A stretch of DNA of 6,362 nt from positions 1-6,362 of the forward strand of contig CALMOR010000185.1 of NCBI GenBank assembly GCA_937872165.1, given 5' to 3'. This DNA is from an uncultured Burkholderiales bacterium. GTDB taxonomy: Bacteria > Pseudomonadota > Gammaproteobacteria > Burkholderiales > Burkholderiaceae_D. The notes under the pieces are model-generated. The model was not told the DNA's origin, made no database searches, and saw only the letters and a program-made list of their open reading frames with translations. Position numbers and translations under genes: made by a program. Of this stretch, positions 1-6,362 are shown piece by piece; positions within the stretch are counted from its first letter, which is position 1, and every line of letters begins with the position of its first letter.

Positions 1-6
1 GGAGAA
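1..6 (+). promoter_or_regulatory. Ribosome binding site of the TatD-family gene
   Basis: The first bases, GGAGAA, match the core of the Shine-Dalgarno consensus and lie seven bases before the GTG at 14. This decides the start: the frame is open back to the window edge, but the protein begins just before the family's N-terminal metal motif, and the next in-frame Met (residue 91) would remove that motif. The promoter must lie to the left of the window. Confidence 0.55.
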
Positions 7-13
7 TCGCGTC

Positions 14-901
14 GTGCCCGATCGTCCCTTCCTCATCGACACCCACTGTCATCTCGACGCGAGCGAGTTCGATCGCGACCGCGACGCGGTGAAGGCCGGC
101 GCCGTCGCATCCGGCGTGGGAGCCGTCGTCATCCCGGCCGTCGGCGTCTCGAACTTCGGCGCCGTCGCCCGGCTCGCGCGATGCACCGTCGGCGGCCGCT
201 ATGCGCTCGGCATCCATCCGCTCGTCGCCGCGGGCGCGGTCGAGGCGGACGTCGCCACGCTGCGCGCCGCGGTCGCGACCGCGATGGACGATCCGCGCTT
301 CGTCGCGATCGGCGAGATCGGCCTCGACCTCTTCGTGCCGTCGCTGAAGACGCCCGCGGCGATCGAGCGGCAGACCTGGTTCTTCGACGAGCAATTGAAG
401 ATCGCGCGCGACTTCGACCTGCCGGTGCTGCTGCACGTGCGGCGCGCCCAGGACCAGGTACTCGCGGGGCTGCGGCGCGTGCGGCGCGGTCGCGACGCGA
501 AGGGCGCGACCGGCATCGCGCATGCGTTCAACGGCAGCAGGCAGCAGGCCGACCATTATCTCGGGCTCGGCTTCCGGCTCGGCTTCGGCGGCGCGTCCAC
601 GTTCGAGCGCGCGCTGCGCATCCGTGCCCTCGCGCGCGAGTTGCCGGACGAGGCCCTCGTGCTCGAGACCGACGCCCCCGACATCGCGCCGTCGTGGGTC
701 CTCGCGGTCGACGGTCATGCGGGACGCAACACGCCGGCGGAACTGGCCGGCATCGCCGCGGCCATCGCGGCCCTGCGCGACACGACCGTCGAACATCTCG
801 CCGCGACGACGACGCGCAATGCGCACGCGGTCCTGCCTCGTCTGGCGGCGCTGCCGTCTTCGAACCTCCCGCCGGTCGACGCGCGCGCGTCCCGTCCGTG
901 A
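14..901 (+). CDS. TatD-family metal-dependent hydrolase (YjjV-like)
   Basis: This is a complete 295-residue cytoplasmic TIM-barrel hydrolase of the TatD family in the amidohydrolase superfamily. All expected metal ligands are visible: the N-terminal DTHCHLD motif (His11, His13), Glu101 in GEIGLD, His141 in LLHVR, His170 in IAHAFNGS and Asp220 in LETDAP. The motifs GIHP (67-70) and GRNTPAEL (237-244) also fit. The stretch around RQTWFFDEQLKIA (119-131) and the GSRQQAD segment recall E. coli YjjV more than TatD or YcfH. Characterised TatD proteins are Mg-dependent 3'-5' exonucleases on DNA or RNA, and some act on D-Tyr-tRNA, so the exact substrate is inferred only as nucleic acid or a related phosphodiester. 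The protein is about 30 residues longer than usual, mostly through a Pro/Ala/Arg-rich tail after residue 276. comEC follows on the same strand after 32 bases, suggesting cotranscription. In many betaproteobacteria this pair follows lolC-lolD, which would lie to the left. Confidence 0.93.
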   Translation: MPDRPFLIDTHCHLDASEFDRDRDAVKAGAVASGVGAVVIPAVGVSNFGAVARLARCTVGGRYALGIHPLVAAGAVEADVATLRAAVATAMDDPRFVAIGEIGLDLFVPSLKTPAAIERQTWFFDEQLKIARDFDLPVLLHVRRAQDQVLAGLRRVRRGRDAKGATGIAHAFNGSRQQADHYLGLGFRLGFGGASTFERALRIRALARELPDEALVLETDAPDIAPSWVLAVDGHAGRNTPAELAGIAAAIAALRDTTVEHLAATTTRNAHAVLPRLAALPSSNLPPVDARASRP

Positions 902-933
902 TGCGGATCGGCGTTCGACGATAGCCCCCTGCG
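901..933 (+). other. tatD-comEC junction with a seven-codon mini-ORF
   Basis: The TGA that ends the TatD gene (899-901) overlaps an ATG at 901-903 in a TGATG arrangement. That ATG opens a seven-codon frame (MRIGVRR) ending at a TAG at 922-924, nine bases before the comEC ATG at 934 and in the same frame as it. I see no purine-rich Shine-Dalgarno sequence just before 934. Ribosomes finishing tatD could therefore reach comEC through termination and reinitiation. The layout is seen directly; the coupling is inference and the overlap may be chance. No terminator or promoter is apparent between the two genes. Confidence 0.3.
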
Positions 934-3480
934 ATGCGTGCCGCCTCCATCGCCTTCGTCGCGGGGGCATGGCTGCTGCAGCAACAGGCGGAGCTGCCCG
1001 AAGGGCGCGTGCTGTTCCTCGGTACGCTCGTCGTCCTGCTGGGCATCGCGCTCGCCGCACGAGGCCACCCACGGTCGTCGTCGCGAGCGGACGGCGGCCG
1101 CATCGGCAGGACGGTCGCGCGGGTCCTCGCCGTCCCGGCCGCCTGCGTGCGCGGTTTCGCATGGGCGTCGTGGCGGGCCGAGGTCCGCCTCGCCGACGAA
1201 CTGCCGCGTGCGCTCGAAAACCGCGATCTCGTCGTCGTCGGCACCGTGTCGGCGCTGCCGTCCTTCGATCCGCGCGGCGTGCGCTTCCCTTTCGTCGTCG
1301 AGGCGGTGGTCTCGCGCGACCGCGCAGGCCGACCGCTGCAGGTCCCGGCCCACCTCTCGCTCGGCTGGTACCGCCCCGGCCCGGGTTCGACGACCGGCTC
1401 CGTCCCTCTCGTCGAACCCGGTCAGCGCTGGCGCCTGACGGTGCGGCTGAAGAGGCCCCACGGCTCGGCCAATCCCTCGGGCTTCGACTACGAATACTGG
1501 TTGCTCGAGGAGGGATTCCGCGCGACCGGCTCGGTGAGGCCGGGCGCCTCCGACGACCGCGACGAAGACGGAGACGCGGACGGCGAAGCGGAGGACCTCG
1601 TCGCGCCGCTCGCGGCCACGTCCACGCGCAAGCTGTCGGACTTCGTGTGGACGGCAGGCCATGTCGTCGAACGCATCCGCGCGCGTCTGCGCGACCGCGT
1701 GCTCGATGCGCTGACCGACGGCAAGCCGATGCGCGAGGCCGCACCCTACGCCGGCGTCCTGGTCGCGTTGATCGTCGGCGACCAGCGCGCGATCGACCAG
1801 TCCGACTGGCTCGTCTTCAACCGCACCGGCATCGGCCACCTGGTATCGATCTCGGGCCTGCACGTCAGCATGCTGGCGGCGCTCGGCGCGTGGCTCGTCT
1901 TCACCGCCTGGCGTCGTCGCGCCGGATGGTGCGCCCGCCTTCCGGCCCACAAGGCGGCCGCGCTCGCCGGCACGCTGGTGGCGCTCGTCTACTGCCTGCT
2001 GGCGGGCTTCGGCGTGCCCGCGCAGCGCACGCTGTACATGATCGGCGTCGTCGCGCTGGCGCTCTGGACGCATCGCCTGAGTTCGGTCTCGCGCGTGCTC
2101 GCGATCGCGCTCGCCGTCGTCGTCGCGCTCGATCCGTGGGCCGTGACCGGCTCCGGCTTCTGGCTGTCGTTCACCGCGGTCGCCTCGATCTTCTACGCCA
2201 CGTCGGGTCGACTCGTGAGCACGACACCGCAGGACCCTCGCCAGCGCCGCGTGCTCCACGCGATCCGCGCGGCGGCCACCGTGCAGTGGGCCGTGACGCT
2301 CGCGCTCACGCCGCTGACGCTGCTGTTCTTCTATCAGGTCTCGATCGTCAGTCCGGTCGCGAACGCGGTCGCGATCCCGCTGGTGAGCTTCGTCGTCGCG
2401 CCGCTCGCGCTGGCCGGAGCGGTTCTTCCGTCGCCGATCGGCGCGTGGGTGCTGCACGCCGCGCACGGACTCGTGGCCGCGCTCGCGACATGGCTGCAGT
2501 GGCTGAGCGGTTCATCGATCGCGGTGTGGTCGGGCGCGGCGCCCGGCCCGCTGTCGTTCGCGTGCGCGATGGCGGGCGTCGCATGGTGGCTCGCGCCGCG
2601 CGGCGTCCCGCTGCGCTGGACCGGCGCGCTGTGGCTCGTCCCCCTCTTCCTGTGGCCGGTGCCGCGACCGGCGACCGGCGAGGTGCGGGCCACCGCGCTC
2701 GACATCGGCCAGGGCACGTCGGTCCTCGTCGAGACGACGACCGGCAACGTGCTCTACGACACCGGGCCGGTGTACGGGCCGGGCAACGACGCGGGCAATC
2801 GCGTCATCGTTCCCTTCCTGCGCGCGCGCGGCATCGCGGCGCTCGACACGATGATCGTCTCGCACAACGACAACGACCATTCGGGCGGCGCGCTGTCGGT
2901 GCTGCAGGCGATCCCGGTCTGGCGGGTCACGAGCTCGCTCGCGCTCGACACGCCGATCGTGCGCGCGTCGCCGTCCCATCGGCGCTGCGAATCCGGGCAG
3001 TCGTGGACCGTCGACGGGGTCCGCTTCGACCTGCTCGGGCCGCCGCCCGAGGTCTACGAAGCGCGCGACGGCAAGGCGTTCGCGAAGCCCAACGCGCGCA
3101 GCTGCGTCCTGCGCGTACAGACGCGCGGCCGGGTGTTGCTGCTCACCGCCGACATCGAGAAGCCGCAGGAGGCGGCCATCGTCGAGCGCCACCGGGCCGC
3201 GATCGCGAGCGACGTCCTGATGGTCCCGCATCACGGCAGCCGGACCTCGTCGTCCGATGCCTTCCTCGATGCGGTCCATCCGTCGATCGCGATCGTGCAG
3301 GCCGGCTATCTCAATCGCTTCGGCCATCCGCGCCCCGACGTGCTCGCGCGCTACGACGCGCGCCGCATCGACGTGCTGCGCAACGATCGCGATGGCGCCG
3401 TCACGGTGACGACGAGCGGCGACGGCCTCGCGATCGATCGCTATCGCGACAGTCATCGACGCTATTGGTACGACCGCTGA
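934..3480 (+). CDS. comEC: DNA internalization competence protein ComEC/Rec2
   Basis: This is a complete 848-residue inner-membrane protein that carries one strand of incoming DNA into the cytoplasm during natural transformation. The start at 934 is supported by the N-terminus AFVAGAWLLQQQAELP, typical of proteobacterial ComEC, and by an in-frame TAG at 922-924 that prevents a longer protein. Two hydrophobic segments (about 1-17 and 24-42) precede a soluble DUF4131/OB-fold region (about 90-225), which includes the family motif NPSGFDYEYWLLEEGFRATG at 180-199. The Competence core follows, with the hallmark HLVSISGLH at 302-310 and about ten hydrophobic segments between 308 and 575. The C-terminal metallo-beta-lactamase-like domain (about 583-840) keeps DIGQG (590-594), DTGP (609-612), SHNDNDHSGG (643-652), TAD (Asp740), PHHGS (765-769) and GHP (797-799), so the putative nuclease metal site looks intact. 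An unusual acidic insert lies at 207-221. There is no frameshift or truncation, and the gene probably shares a transcript with tatD. Confidence 0.96.
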   Translation: MRAASIAFVAGAWLLQQQAELPEGRVLFLGTLVVLLGIALAARGHPRSSSRADGGRIGRTVARVLAVPAACVRGFAWASWRAEVRLADELPRALENRDLVVVGTVSALPSFDPRGVRFPFVVEAVVSRDRAGRPLQVPAHLSLGWYRPGPGSTTGSVPLVEPGQRWRLTVRLKRPHGSANPSGFDYEYWLLEEGFRATGSVRPGASDDRDEDGDADGEAEDLVAPLAATSTRKLSDFVWTAGHVVERIRARLRDRVLDALTDGKPMREAAPYAGVLVALIVGDQRAIDQSDWLVFNRTGIGHLVSISGLHVSMLAALGAWLVFTAWRRRAGWCARLPAHKAAALAGTLVALVYCLLAGFGVPAQRTLYMIGVVALALWTHRLSSVSRVLAIALAVVVALDPWAVTGSGFWLSFTAVASIFYATSGRLVSTTPQDPRQRRVLHAIRAAATVQWAVTLALTPLTLLFFYQVSIVSPVANAVAIPLVSFVVAPLALAGAVLPSPIGAWVLHAAHGLVAALATWLQWLSGSSIAVWSGAAPGPLSFACAMAGVAWWLAPRGVPLRWTGALWLVPLFLWPVPRPATGEVRATALDIGQGTSVLVETTTGNVLYDTGPVYGPGNDAGNRVIVPFLRARGIAALDTMIVSHNDNDHSGGALSVLQAIPVWRVTSSLALDTPIVRASPSHRRCESGQSWTVDGVRFDLLGPPPEVYEARDGKAFAKPNARSCVLRVQTRGRVLLLTADIEKPQEAAIVERHRAAIASDVLMVPHHGSRTSSSDAFLDAVHPSIAIVQAGYLNRFGHPRPDVLARYDARRIDVLRNDRDGAVTVTTSGDGLAIDRYRDSHRRYWYDR

Positions 3481-3492
3481 ACGGGACGCCCC
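3481..3492. other. Convergent intergenic gap between comEC and the minus-strand gene
   Basis: Only 12 bases separate the TGA of comEC from the TGA of the opposing gene. A GCCC/GGGC pair (3488-3491 with 3496-3499) could form a four-base-pair hairpin around the minus-strand stop codon, but there is no T-run on either side. I therefore do not call an intrinsic terminator. Transcription from each side probably runs into the 3' end of the opposing gene or ends by Rho. Confidence 0.6.
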
Positions 3493-6362
3493 TCAGGGCC
3501 GGATCGCCATCGGGTTCACGAGCGCATCGATGCGCTCGACCGACGTGGCCGGTCGCATCAGCGTCAGCCGGACGGGGACCGGTGCGCCGATGCGTTCGAC
3601 GAACGTCGCCGCCAGCATGTGCTCGACCGGCGCGCCGTCGACCGCGACGATCGAGTCGCCGACCGCGACCTTCGCCCGGGACGCGGCCCGCCCGGGCTCG
3701 ACCGCGGTGACGACCGCGCTGCGGACGTCGCGATAGAGCCAGCCGCCGGCCTCGATCCGCACCCGCAGGCCGCAGGCCGCGATCGTGCGGTCCTTCGACC
3801 GGGGGATCGCGAAGCGTCGCCTGAAGAGCGACTCGAGCGCGCGGCGCGGCGCCGACGACGATTGCAGGATCGCCCACCCCAGCGTGACGATGACCGTCGA
3901 CGCGAACACCAGCACGTCGACGCGATAGTCGTCCGGTCGCGGAGGTCCGCTGCCGAAGCGGTTCTCGAGCCAGCCGCTGCCCCAGGCTGCGGCGAACGCG
4001 ATGGCGACGATGCCGACCACCGACTGGAGCCACGTGAAGGACACGCTGAGGAAGATCAGCACCAGCAGCGCGACGAACGGCAGGTACGGCGCGAGCGGCA
4101 CGACGAAGCCGACGCCCGCGATGGCGGCGAGCAGGACGACCGTGAAGGTCCGCGGCGTGCGCAGCACCGAGACGATCAACGCATAGGCCAGCAGCACCCA
4201 GCCGATCACGACGAGCGCATGGGGCAGCGCGTCGGATCTCAACTGCATCGGTTCGTAGAGAAACGCGAAGAGCACGAGCGCGGTGCCGAGCACGAGGATG
4301 CCACCGTTCAGCGCGGCGCCCGTCCGCGACTGAGCGAGCAGGCCCTTCGACGCGAGGAAGAAGCCGATGATCGGCAGCTTCAGCGTCGCGAAGAAGGCGC
4401 TGACCGGACCGAGGCCGGTGGCCTTGCTCGCGATCGTGTTCTGCAGCGTCGCCGCGGTGTGCGCGACGGTCCGCGTGAAGAGGTCGGAGCCGGCCTGGTC
4501 GAGCAAGGTCTCGCGCGCGATCAGGCCGCCGCGCAACCAGCGCTGCGCGAGGTCGGGCGAGATGCGCGACGCGACGTCGCGCGCATCGGCCGCGGTCTTC
4601 ACGCGAAGCTCGCGCAGCATCACGTCGCCCGGCCCCGTGGCTTCGGCGCCGTCCGACTGATCGGCGTGGATCGCGGTGACGAGGTAGGGCAGCTCCTCGT
4701 TGAGGATGCCGTAATGCAGCCGCATCGTGATCGCGTTGGCCGAACAGTGGAGCGCGTCGGGAAGGTTCGCGTCGGCGCGATCGAGGAACGCGAGTTCGAG
4801 CGCGATCGACGCGTCGTAGCCGTTCTCGATCCACGCGGACTTCAGCTTCTCGTGCAGCGCCCGCGTGGGACACGAGTCGACCGCGATGGCCTTGATGGCG
4901 GCGAACGCGTCGCGGCTCTGGCCCCGGAAGCAGCGATGGAGCCGGTCGGGACTGAGCAGGATCCGCACGAGCCGTTCGGCGCCGCCGAGGCGGCCGTAGA
5001 TCCAGTCGTTCGCACGCCACGACTTCTTGTAGAACGCGCCGAAGTGCGCGAGCTGCAGGCCGAGCAGCTTGTCCTTCGCGTCGATGCCGCCGCCGAGCGG
5101 GCTCTCGCCGTTGCCGCTGATCTGGACCAGCTCGATCTGCGTGTCCGCGCTGAGGCTGTCGTGGTCGTTGAACGCGAACTGAACGACCTCGAGCTGACAG
5201 AGCACGAAGAGCGTGGCCTGCAGGTCGTGCGGCGCATCGCCCCGCAGCGAACGGGTGAGGTTCAGCAGGTCGTGAGCGACCTCGTCGTCGGAGCCCCGCC
5301 GGTTGGGATTGCGGCTCATCGCCTCGACGACCGCGAGCGAGAGGGCATGCAGGTCGTGGATCGCCTGCGCGATGCGACGGACCAGCGCCGCGCATTCGTC
5401 CCTGCGCTGCGGACTGTCGAGGAAACCGAACAGGTTCGGGTAGAGCCGCTCGATCAGGTCCTCGGAGAAGGCGTCGGTGATGCCGCGCTTCTGGACGGCG
5501 ATGGCGAGCGCCTCGAGCAGCATCTCGGAGCCCGGATCCCACCACCGCTCCTGTTCGAAGGCGCGCATCCCGGTCAGGTCGTCGACGATGCGGTAGGCCT
5601 GCGCCCACAGCTTTCTCAACCGTTCCTGGGTATCCGCCGGGACGTCGACCGTGGACGGCGCGCGGACGTTGTCGAGGACCCGGCGCCGGACCGTGGGCCG
5701 CCGCATCCCGCTCGGCCGGGCCGGGCTGCGGAAGTACTGCGCGATGGTCGCCACGTCCTTCTTCACCTGGTCGAACGGGCGCGGGGCCGGCGGCCCCTTC
5801 GCATCGCGGTCCGACCAGTCGGAGGCGTCCCCGCCGGGGCCGATGCCGCCCTCGGCGACGAAGGCCGCCTGCGAAGGGTCGCCGCTGTCGAGCAGGCGCT
5901 GCGTCATGCGCAGCATGTCGAGCAGGATCTTGGCCGCGAACTCGACGGGAAACAGACCCCATGCCCAGTGCGTGTCGGTATAGGCGGCATCGCTCGCGCG
6001 GGACGGCCAGTCGACCGGCAGCCATCCCAGTTCCCCGCCCGGCGGCCGCGGACGCGTACCGAAGGTCTCGAAGGCCCTCTTCATCTCCGCGCGTCCGCGT
6101 CGGCCGATCGAGTGCAGCCCCTTCGCGAGCGCCGGCTTGCGTTCCGCGGCCGCGGTCAGCTGCTTCATCACGAAGAGGTCGAATGTGCTCGACAGCCTTC
6201 GCTTGCGATAGACCTCGTAGAGCCGCCGGGCCAGCAGCGGCAGCGTGCGGTCGCGTGGTGTCGACTCGTCCATCGCCGCCAGCGTGAGCACGCTGTCCCT
6301 GCGCTTCCTGACTTCCTCGTTGTGGGCCTCGATGGCGTCGAGCTGGTCGGCGATGGTCTGCG
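3493..6362 (-). CDS. Patatin-like (DUF3376-type) membrane protein with PDZ-like domain, 5' end missing
   Basis: About 955 residues are visible. The frame has no stop up to the right edge, and residues read there (QTIADQLDAIEAHNEEVRKR) look like real helical protein, so the true start probably lies outside the window. Numbering here runs from the GTG at 6291, a possible start with AGGGA four bases upstream. Residues 1-620 are soluble and mostly helical, with a Pro/Gly/charge-rich linker near 151-220. The block 409-446 (KLLGLQLAHFGAFYKKSWR, NDWIYGRL, RLVRILL) resembles from memory the DUF3376 region of TIGR03607-type patatin-like proteins, whose N-terminal patatin domain is a Ser-Asp lipid acyl hydrolase. 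About six hydrophobic segments follow (661-680, 690-710, 715-733, 735-753, 757-773, 790-808), then a basic stretch (816-835) and a PDZ-like domain (about 843-912, with AVVTAVEPG and VAVGDSIVAVDG). No protease domain is visible. The natural substrate is unknown. The PDZ-like call is firm, the patatin relationship fairly likely, and catalytic competence cannot be judged here. Confidence 0.75.
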   Translation of the reverse strand, partial: QTIADQLDAIEAHNEEVRKRRDSVLTLAAMDESTPRDRTLPLLARRLYEVYRKRRLSSTFDLFVMKQLTAAAERKPALAKGLHSIGRRGRAEMKRAFETFGTRPRPPGGELGWLPVDWPSRASDAAYTDTHWAWGLFPVEFAAKILLDMLRMTQRLLDSGDPSQAAFVAEGGIGPGGDASDWSDRDAKGPPAPRPFDQVKKDVATIAQYFRSPARPSGMRRPTVRRRVLDNVRAPSTVDVPADTQERLRKLWAQAYRIVDDLTGMRAFEQERWWDPGSEMLLEALAIAVQKRGITDAFSEDLIERLYPNLFGFLDSPQRRDECAALVRRIAQAIHDLHALSLAVVEAMSRNPNRRGSDDEVAHDLLNLTRSLRGDAPHDLQATLFVLCQLEVVQFAFNDHDSLSADTQIELVQISGNGESPLGGGIDAKDKLLGLQLAHFGAFYKKSWRANDWIYGRLGGAERLVRILLSPDRLHRCFRGQSRDAFAAIKAIAVDSCPTRALHEKLKSAWIENGYDASIALELAFLDRADANLPDALHCSANAITMRLHYGILNEELPYLVTAIHADQSDGAEATGPGDVMLRELRVKTAADARDVASRISPDLAQRWLRGGLIARETLLDQAGSDLFTRTVAHTAATLQNTIASKATGLGPVSAFFATLKLPIIGFFLASKGLLAQSRTGAALNGGILVLGTALVLFAFLYEPMQLRSDALPHALVVIGWVLLAYALIVSVLRTPRTFTVVLLAAIAGVGFVVPLAPYLPFVALLVLIFLSVSFTWLQSVVGIVAIAFAAAWGSGWLENRFGSGPPRPDDYRVDVLVFASTVIVTLGWAILQSSSAPRRALESLFRRRFAIPRSKDRTIAACGLRVRIEAGGWLYRDVRSAVVTAVEPGRAASRAKVAVGDSIVAVDGAPVEHMLAATFVERIGAPVPVRLTLMRPATSVERIDALVNPMAIRP
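3517..3621 (-). repeat. Two in-frame copies of a 15-residue unit, 20 codons apart
   Basis: Codons 891-905 and 911-925 of the minus-strand protein (numbered from the GTG at 6291) align at exactly 20 residues offset with 9 of 15 identities, centred on AATFVERIGAPV and PATSVERIDALV. In DNA, 3528-3552 and 3588-3612 match at 20 of 25 positions. This suggests a small tandem duplication of 60 bases that has since diverged, at the end of the PDZ-like domain. Convergent codon choice in G+C-rich DNA could also produce part of the similarity. Confidence 0.45.
3519..3538. repeat. 20-bp perfect palindrome inside the 3' end of the minus-strand gene
   Basis: The half-site CGAGCGCATC is followed immediately by its exact reverse complement, giving a 20-bp perfect inverted repeat without a spacer. 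It breaks at the next base on each side (A opposite A). It lies inside codons 918-925 of the minus-strand gene (VERIDALV) and 39-58 bases after the comEC stop. As RNA it could fold into a GC-rich hairpin on either strand, but no U-tract follows. The inverted repeat is seen directly; any role in termination, mRNA end protection or protein binding is inference. Confidence 0.85.

Noticed and set aside
715..2466. A 583-codon minus-strand frame antisense to tatD and comEC
   Set aside because: Its composition is Arg/Asp/Glu/Gly-rich with no recognisable motif, and it mirrors the codon pattern of comEC.
3430..3441. 12-bp palindrome GCGATCGATCGC near the comEC end, and the many CGATCG words in the window
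   Set aside because: CGATCG-type words are abundant here because Asp, Arg and Ile codons favour them in this base composition. This copy is in-frame comEC coding sequence and shows no array or spacing pattern.
2512..3456. A 314-codon minus-strand frame antisense to the comEC 3' half
   Set aside because: It is Arg/Ala/Asp-rich without motifs and lies fully opposite the conserved metallo-beta-lactamase-like domain of ComEC.
3488..3499. Short GC hairpin at the convergent junction as an intrinsic terminator
   Set aside because: The stem is only four base pairs and no T-run follows on either strand, so it does not meet the pattern of a Rho-independent terminator.
522..3710. A 1062-codon open frame on the + strand spanning tatD, the junction, comEC and the end of the opposing gene
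   Set aside because: The translation is Arg/Ala/Pro/Ser-rich, has no domain-like pattern and crosses three well-supported genes in another frame. Such long shadow frames are expected when stop codons are rare in G+C-rich DNA.
3493..4413. HtrA/DegP- or RseP-type protease, suggested by the PDZ-like domain and membrane segments
   Set aside because: No trypsin-like Ser protease motif (GNSGG) and no HExxH or LDG zinc-protease motif is visible in the protein.
4342..4413. An additional transmembrane helix at residues 627-650 of the minus-strand protein
   Set aside because: The segment is moderately hydrophobic but broken by Pro and Lys and looks more like an amphipathic or buried helix, so I did not count it among the membrane segments.
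3401..6025. An 874-codon minus-strand frame shifted against the patatin-like gene
   Set aside because: It is Arg-rich and low in complexity with no membrane segments, whereas the other frame contains clean hydrophobic helices and a PDZ-like domain.

Overview
The window is very G+C-rich (roughly two-thirds or more by eye, with strong G/C preference at third codon positions). It looks like a chromosomal segment of a Gram-negative proteobacterium. A YjjV-type TatD hydrolase directly followed by comEC, and the style of both proteins, suggest a betaproteobacterium, probably Burkholderiales. That placement is inference, because there is no rRNA or other marker gene here.

Layout: almost the whole window is coding, in two convergent blocks. 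On the + strand, a complete TatD-family metal-dependent hydrolase (14-901, GTG start with a Shine-Dalgarno match at the window edge) is followed after 32 bases by a complete comEC/rec2 gene (934-3480) for the inner-membrane DNA-uptake channel. On the - strand, one very long gene (3493 to beyond 6362) converges on comEC with only 12 bases between the stop codons. Its frame stays open through the right edge, so its true 5' end is outside the window. The GTG at 6291 and the ATG at 6273 are only internal candidates.

The - strand product is the most unusual item. About 955 residues are visible. They contain a mostly helical soluble region with a block resembling the C-terminal DUF3376 region of bacterial patatin-like proteins, then about six hydrophobic segments, then a C-terminal PDZ-like domain. 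If the family call is right, the patatin lipase domain lies to the right of the window. The charge pattern predicts a cytoplasmic PDZ domain, which is uncommon in bacteria.

How the genes relate: TatD and ComEC can both act on DNA in other species (TatD enzymes as exonucleases, ComEC as the channel with a metallo-beta-lactamase-fold nuclease-like domain), and their spacing suggests one transcript. The - strand membrane protein is separately transcribed and shows no evident link to them. I see no RNA genes, mobile elements, CRISPR arrays, origins or attachment sites, and no gap of 300 bases without a gene. Most of the window is ordinary. The points worth a second look are the architecture of the - strand gene, a 20-bp perfect palindrome and a short internal duplication in its 3' end, an acidic insert in ComEC, and a seven-codon mini-ORF between tatD and comEC.
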